Positions 57,292 through 64,000 of a stretch of DNA of 64,000 nucleotides are shown here, piece by piece. A program made the translations under genes and the position numbers. Within the stretch, counting starts at the first letter, position 1. Each line of letters opens with the position of its first letter. The stretch lies in contig CM038215.1 of assembly GCA_021442155.1 (NCBI GenBank), positions 3,992,976 to 4,056,975 on the forward strand. The letters are read 5' to 3'. The DNA is from Cymbidium sinense (Eukaryota > Streptophyta > Magnoliopsida > Asparagales > Orchidaceae). The notes under the pieces are model-generated. The model was given only the letters and a program-made list of their open reading frames with translations. It was not told the origin of the DNA and searched no databases.

Positions 57292-60200
57292 GAATAAGAT
57301 ATATACTTCCATTTTCACTCTATGTGGAATAAAATGAGGATGGAAATATACATCACTTTCTTTTCTATGCATTTTAAAAATTGATCCATGTTCTTATTGA
57401 GGGTGAAGACATTGAGAGGTGTACTATCTCAAAAGATAGAAGTCATTCTGGATTTTAACAAGGACTCATAAGAAAATTTGCATGTACTGAGATTCTTGTT
57501 ACATGGAAAAGTAAAGTAAGGTTTATTTTATTTTTTTAGTTTGATGATAGTTAAATACATTCTAAGGGAGGTCCGGAATATCTCAAATTAAAATGTGTCT
57601 CCAAAGATTTAATTATTGATTAGTTTATTTTGAAGATCAAATGTGATTGATCAAGAGAGTTATTATTGAAGCCAAAGAAGATAAGTAGGAGATGCCCATG
57701 ATGCTAACAAATGCGCATCCCAAATATCTATGGTTAGCTTTACATTTTTGAAATTGATTTAATTTATTTGAGTTAAAATTTTCATTAGAAATTTCTTTAT
57801 GATTCCATAACACAAGATTAAGGAAATTCCTAAGAGGTGAGGATTTATGCTTATGACCCACAAAGGGGAGAAGAAACCTCAGAATCTTAATCTAGGGAGC
57901 TTTGGCGAGGGCTAAAAGCATAATCTAAATCTAAGAAAATGGGTATTTGGTTTGCCTCCACAAGAGAGGACAAACCACCTAACTATTTGGACTTACAACT
58001 GTCTGAGGGTGGCTACCAACTAACTCCTCTTATGGTTTTAAATTCATGTAGGCAAGTCATATGCTTTATGCAAGATAACTAGGCTATTATTTATTTTGAA
58101 GATAAGTCCTTCTGACTCAAAGACTAGATCATTTAAGAGTATTAAATGACTAGATATAATTTAGATTTCATTTTATTTTTTATTTTTGGATAATTATTTT
58201 CTGAATGATTCATATGCTTAATGCACGAAATGATATTATTGGCCAAAATTAGTGAGAAGAGTGGAGGTGTATTTCCACCATGGCTCTCAAAGGTCAAGCC
58301 AAGTTTCTCTGGCAAAGGTGGAAGCCCTCCAATCAAGAGTGAAAATAATATGCATTTGTGCATTATGTTATAAAGAAGTACTCATCCTGTAAGGGTTTTA
58401 TAATTCTTTTATCTTGATTTTAGCTTAAGCTTTAGGTGAGGTTATGAGTTCTTTATTTTTAGTTTTAAATTGTTGAATTTGGTAAAAGATTAATTTTTCC
58501 CTAAGAGCCTAATCTACATCCAAAATACATAAAAAACAAGGAAGAACTAGGAAAGGATGCCACAATACAAGCTAAACAAATCATCAATCAATTTATAAAG
58601 CTAATCCAAAGAATAGAGAATTGGTGGTACCACCTCAAATGAAAATAAATTGGGTAGCAAGCTCTATATCCATTACAAATGAATGAAATGCAATTAAAGA
58701 GAACTCTGTTATGGGGTCTTCAAATTCATTTTCTTCATTTCTTCTTTCTTTCTTCTTAGGTTCTTCTTTTGATGGTTGAAGGTGGATATAAATTCACATG
58801 GTGCATAAGATGAGATCTTTTCATCCTAATCCCCATAATAATAATTCAAAATGGTAATTACATTACATGAAAGGAAAGAAAAGTAAATCTAGCTAACTCC
58901 AATAGAGATCTAAATAAACCACACAAAATCCCAAAATGTATATTGGACTTATCACTTAGCATGGATGACTAAGTCTTCTATTTATGCTTGATTATAAGAA
59001 CTTCACAACAAAAAAACATTTATATTTTATTTATCAGATTTAGCATAATTAAAGAAAATAATGGTTAGGAAGATTGCTACCATTCATTCTATGCATACAT
59101 CTATCCATAAAACATATATGATAAAATAAAAGTAAGCATCAAACCATGCGTCTAACCTAAATATAGAAGTGGGGACTTAGCTTAATGTGTGTGCTTTAGG
59201 AGTTTGTATGGTATGCCTATTTTCTTTAGTTAGAATTTTCTAAGTGTGAAACATGTTCAACTTAGGGAGAATTTCATTTAAGTGATTTAATCATTTTGGT
59301 TACTTTTATGTTTGATTAAGTGAATCTAATTGATTACTAAGTTATAAGGAGGGAAAGAGATAGAACTTCTCTTTCCTTCTTAACTAAGTAATTCATAAAT
59401 TGGATTCATTTTTGGTTTTGTTTAAGAATGTTTTGTTTAAGTGAATTATTCTTAAGTTTAGATGAACTCTAAACAAACATATTCAAAAAGAAAGGCATTT
59501 TAAGATTAAGTAAAATGAACTAAATTCACAAAACATACATCACTTCATTTCTTTCCCAACATGTATAACATGCATATGAATGAGTCCAAAGCATATCTAC
59601 ACACACAAATGGGAATGTTTAACACACTTCATGATGTAGGCTAAGAAATTCATTTAAGAAATTTTGAATATTTATGATGGATGATTTTCATTAAGTAGCA
59701 AATATAAGATACAAAATTTACAGCTACCAAAACCTCACAAAAGTTTGTCAGACTAATATACCACTTAAATACAAGCATGTGTACAAAAGAAATGAATGGA
59801 AAAGAAGGAATGAAAAAGTTTATGTTGGTTGATTTATTTTTATTTATACAATTTATATGTAAAAGTATGAGTATCCTTCTTAAAGTAATAGCATAGGAAT
59901 GAAGAGGATGTGAAATTAGGCAAGTGTTAGGTTCTTTTCAAATGAACAATACACTTTGCCAAATCCTATTCAAAATTATGCTAAAAGAGAGGAGACAAAA
60001 AACCTACACTAAGCACATCCTTATATTTTACTCACATGCAAACTTATAAGTAAGATATAAGTAACACACTTTAAGTTTTGATAATTGATTCATATTTTTT
60101 GAAAATAATTTGATTTATAGTGATAATAGCTCATATTCTTACTTTATCAACACATGCAATTTGATATAAAAGAAATATTTTTATTTTAAATTTGATTTTT

Positions 60201-63200
60201 GAAAGCATGGATGCATGAAATCATATGATATACATGTTTAGCATGTTGAGAAAGAAGTAATGAAAGCATGTAAAACATTCACTTTAATTAATTCCTAAAG
60301 ATAATCTTATGAAATAAGAAAGCTTAAAGCAAATCAAAGTTTGTTTAATGTGATTTTGTTTGATTTTGAATTTCATTTAATTTTGAAAATATGAAGTGAG
60401 TTTACTGTTCTTAACTCATTCCCTCATGGCTTTAATATATATATTTTTAAAATATTTAGATGATTATATTCATTTTATATTATGATTAGGTTAAGGTATG
60501 AATTAAACATGTTAATTACCCCATACCTACACCACCTTAGCATAGTTAATCAAATAATTATGAGCCAATGAGATAACATAAAACCTCACAAGAAATTTAA
60601 ATTTGCAATACACCTAGGAAGAAAGGGGCTAATGCAATTTGGCTCGTGATTAATGATTAATTAAGGGGTTTAACTTAAGTAATTTCAAAACACCTCACAC
60701 ATGAGGTGAATTTTGATTTCCTTAATTGAACTTAGGTTCTTAAACACCTAAGCATCTACCTCAAGTAGATTAAATGAGATCTAAAAAGTTTTAGAATTTT
60801 AAGAAATTAATTAAGAGGGTAATTAGTTAATTAGCACTTAATTAAGAGAGGATTAAGAAAGAAAAGGGGGTTTATGGAATAGCTTAGGGGAAATGCCCCA
60901 AAATAATTCCTTAAACCTCACATTCACTAAAGAAAACCTCAATCAACTTCAACAAAGGATTAAACCACTAATCAAACCCTTAATTATCCTTAATTACATT
61001 AAAGGTAATTAGAAATGAATTAGTAATTTCCCAAAGCCACCAATAAATCCCAAAAAATTAGGGAGGCAAGTCATCCCCAAAATACATTAAAGAATTTTGA
61101 GATTAATCAGTGGATTAATTATGGAGTAATTAGCAAATTAAGATTTCCAATAAAACCCAAAGTCAAAAAAAGAAGTATTCAAATTTAATCAAAATCAATT
61201 TTAGAATATCTATGTTCAATTATCTTTTTAGTGCAATTTTTTTCATATTTTTTTTATTTTTCTAGGTTGAGATATGAATTTAAAAAGTTTAGGCAATTAA
61301 TTAGAATTAAATAAACCTTAATTAATTCTCTAATCCCTACGCATGCTTAGTCGGCTTTACTTTTTACTCTAATTGGCCACACATCTTAGCATCATTGGCA
61401 TGCTACCTTTTTCCTCACCATCCGATCAAGGATTGGGTTGAATTAAAGCCATTCGAGGGGATAAAATGAGTTATAAAATGTGATTAAATCTCGGTCGTCC
61501 AACAAAAATGTACGGATGGATGGTCGAAGATCCTCCCTATTCTTCCTTATGGAAAAATGATGTTCGTCCACTTTCAAAGAAAAGATCCGAGCTAGATCGA
61601 CCACAAGTTGGATTGAAAATCAACCCACACCATCTAAACCTAATGGCAAGCACATCTAATGGTTAAAATTCCATGGGATCAAAATTCCTTTTTTAAAGCT
61701 CCACACTACATTGAGTTTAATGGTTGAAAATTGGCATACCTCATCAGAAGTGATCACCGTCCCTCGATTCCCTTGGAGAAGCTTCTTCTAGTTGAGATGA
61801 AGCTTTGGTGAAAGTTTTAGCTCTTAAGGTTGAGTGGATGGCTCTATGGACCAACTCCTCCTCCAAGTGAGCTAGGCTTTGATCGAATTGGATCCTCCCA
61901 TGCCTTTGGAGCTTGGGAAAGAGCTTGGGTAAGCTCGACTTGACTCTTTGATGGAGTGTGAAAAGTGAATTTGGTTGATATTGAGTATTGGATAAGTTTA
62001 AAATCCTATGGAGCTCCCATATTTTCACCTTGTGAATTATCGAGAAGATGAAGTTGGCAAGTGCATGAGGGAGCTTGAGATCACTGGGAAAAGACTCCTC
62101 ACTTCCTCACACTCGATAATGGGGTGAAGATTTAAATGAATTAGAGTATATCTCCTCCTTTGCAATTGACGGTCGAGATGGGAGGATATTTTGATCTAAT
62201 TGAGCTTGGGTGGGTTTGTTAGGCCATTTAGGCTATCCTTGAGTTTATTTTAGGCTAGGGAGTGGATTAGTGGAGTGGTCATGTGCTCAAAACAAGTGGG
62301 AAGAGGTTTTCCATGTGGATATTTCAAGCCATGTGCTCCGTTTGGCCATATGGTGGGGTTGGACTGACCCAAACCCATTGGGTTGAGTGCACCACCCTCC
62401 CTAGGTTCACTTGATCCACTAGGAGAGTATCAAGAAGGTATGAAGAGGGTTTGACCAAATTCCAAGTGGAATTGGCCAAAATTTGTTCTATGTCCTAGAG
62501 GTAAAATGGTCATTTAATTTTGAGTTTGGATATGTTGGGTATGTTGAGAAAATAGGTTTGGCCAAGTTTCATTGGATTTGGAGTTCATTTGGTATAGTTT
62601 GGCTCATGTTGACCCATTTAGGTCAAAATGGGTCAACTTAGTCAAGTTGACCAATTGGTCAAATTGGTCAAACAAGGTTAGTTTATATGACCATTTGAAA
62701 TGTTTTAGTGGCTTTGGTTTGATTCAATTTAGTTTGGGAATTTGGTTCATATGACTTCATTTAGGTCAAATGGGTCAAGTTGATTAATTTGACCCATTTG
62801 ATTATTTAGCTAGGTCATGGGTAGGTTTAGGTTTGGTTAGTCATATGAAATGGATTGGTATCTTTGTTTTAATCAATTTTGGTTATGTTTGAATTTGGCT
62901 CAACATGACCCTTTAGGTCAAGTTGGGTTCAAGGTCATTGGGCTAGGTTGGGTCTAGTTGGCCAATTGAGGCTTTGGTCAAGTTCAACAAGTGATTTGGA
63001 ATGAACTTGACCCATTGATTTCAATCAATTTGTTTTAGATCAACTTTTTTGACCCATTTTGACTTTTTAGGTCAAGTTGGGTCAAGTAATAATTGAAGGT
63101 TAGGCTCAAATGTTGACTTGGTCAAGTTCAAAACAATATGAATGAACTTAGATCAATGATTTCAATCAATTTGGCCTGGTGGATTTTGGCTATGTTGGGT

Positions 63201-64000
63201 TTCATTTTGGCTAAGTGTTGACTTGTCAACTATTAGGTTTGACTTGGTTTGACCAATTTGATTGATTGATCATCTCATGATGATTGTTGATCAAGATGAG
63301 AGGCATAGGTGAGTTTGATTCAATCTAATTAGGTTAAGATTAGAATTTGGCTCATAAGGGTACTTTAGGTCACTTTGGGTCAAGTGAGGTAGTAGGTCAA
63401 ATGGCTTGGTGCTTGATTTGAGTTTAATTGAACTTGTATATGGACTTATGATTGAAATATAAATCCATTTTAGTGGTTTGAAGTCAAATGGGTTTTGATT
63501 CATTTGATAATTTCAAATTCAAAGGGTGAACTTGAAATGGATTTTGACCTGATTTTTAAATTGAGTTTTGGTTAAGTGATTGAGGTTTGTATTTATATTT
63601 GGATTCATGATTGAAGGATTGATTGAATCATGAAAAAAAATCAAGAGTTTAGCTTGATTTGAAGTTGATTATTTTCAAGTTGACAGACGAAAGGCTTAGG
63701 TTGGATTTTGAATGAGTTTGAGTTTGATTTTTGGAAGTGATTTTGATTGTTTGAATTTATATTTCATTTATATATGTGAATATAAATGAGAATATAAATG
63801 GTTATGAGAAAATTTCAAGGATTTGAAGTGATTTGATCATGATCTAGGCTAAGTCTTTAAGAGGAAATTTAGAAAGATTTGGAATTTGGAGCATGATTTT
63901 GATTTGAATTTTATTTATGTTTCATTTATATATGAATATAAATGAGAATATAAATGATCTATGAAAGATCTCATGAGTTTGAATTGATTTGATCATGATC
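57292..64000 (-). mobile_element. 5' LTR of element B, running off the window
   Basis: This is similar in order to the 3' LTR at 31766-39315: the left ends agree (GAATAAGATAT), then come the GTACTATCTC-AAAAGATAG dyad (57421), TTCTTC tract (58725), AGACTAATATACCAC segment (59751), TTAATTAA-rich part (60500-61340), GC-richer part (61350-62500), GGTCAA-rich part (62600-63400) and subrepeats from 63750. It carries many small deletions relative to the 3' copy. Around 850 bases should remain beyond 64000 if its length is the same. The TATA palindrome position (62141-62160) has lost its left arm. Confidence 0.72.
62141..62160. promoter_or_regulatory. Decayed TATA palindrome of element B 5' LTR
   Basis: TTAGAGTATATCTCCTCCTT: the AGTATATCTCC core is kept, but the five-G left arm seen at 36722 and 50349 is deleted, so pairing is reduced to GAGTATATCTC. 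It is included as the fifth member of the series. Confidence 0.35.

Overview
The window is repeat-dense nuclear DNA from a seed plant. The telomere-type repeat is TTTAGGG (the Arabidopsis-type plant repeat). All recognisable protein homology is to plant Ty3/gypsy retrotransposons of the Tat/Ogre type, with gene order protease, reverse transcriptase, RNase H, a second RNase H and integrase, or to a glycine-rich RNA-binding protein retrocopy. No intact host gene, rRNA, tRNA or CRISPR array was found. The scale of the elements suggests a large, repeat-rich genome; the species cannot be named from the sequence alone.

Left part (1-16099). Positions 1-2763 and 14098-16099 are two pieces of one composite array: degenerate TTTAGGG blocks, AT-rich telomere-variant blocks (TTTATTTTAGG-like), and minus-strand fragments of a glycine-rich RNA-binding protein cDNA with 3' UTR and poly(A). 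Between the pieces lie a truncated long LTR (LTR-E, 2764-6703), a plus-strand Tat-type pol pseudogene (element F, 6704-12744) that LTR-E interrupts inside its protease, and a diverged AT-rich satellite (12745-14097). A 100-base assembly gap lies at 16100-16199.

Right part (16200-64000). It is built almost wholly from copies of one giant LTR, about 7.5 kb long, and the internal regions belonging to it. LTR-G (16200-about 20950) is inverted and stands head-to-head with LTR-A (about 20985-28406). I read the rest as nested minus-strand elements. Element A has its 3' LTR at 20985-28406, its 3' untranslated region at 28407-31010 and an integrase fragment at 31020-31765. Element B is inserted into the integrase of A: 3' LTR 31766-39315, 3' untranslated region, integrase, two RNases H, reverse transcriptase, a linker, protease, an unrecognised coding-like block, and a leader rich in hairpin repeats, then a 5' LTR from 57292 that runs off the window. 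Inside element B, between protease and reverse transcriptase, sits another copy of the same LTR with no internal region (LTR-D, about 45250-52818), best read as a nested solo LTR. Without it element B would be about 25 kb, the size of Ogre-type elements.

All pol regions are broken by stops and frameshifts, so no element here looks autonomous. The most interesting structures are a TATA-centred palindrome kept at the same place in the LTR copies, the hairpin array in the leader, tandem repeats in the 3' untranslated region, and the telomere-repeat/retrocopy composite.
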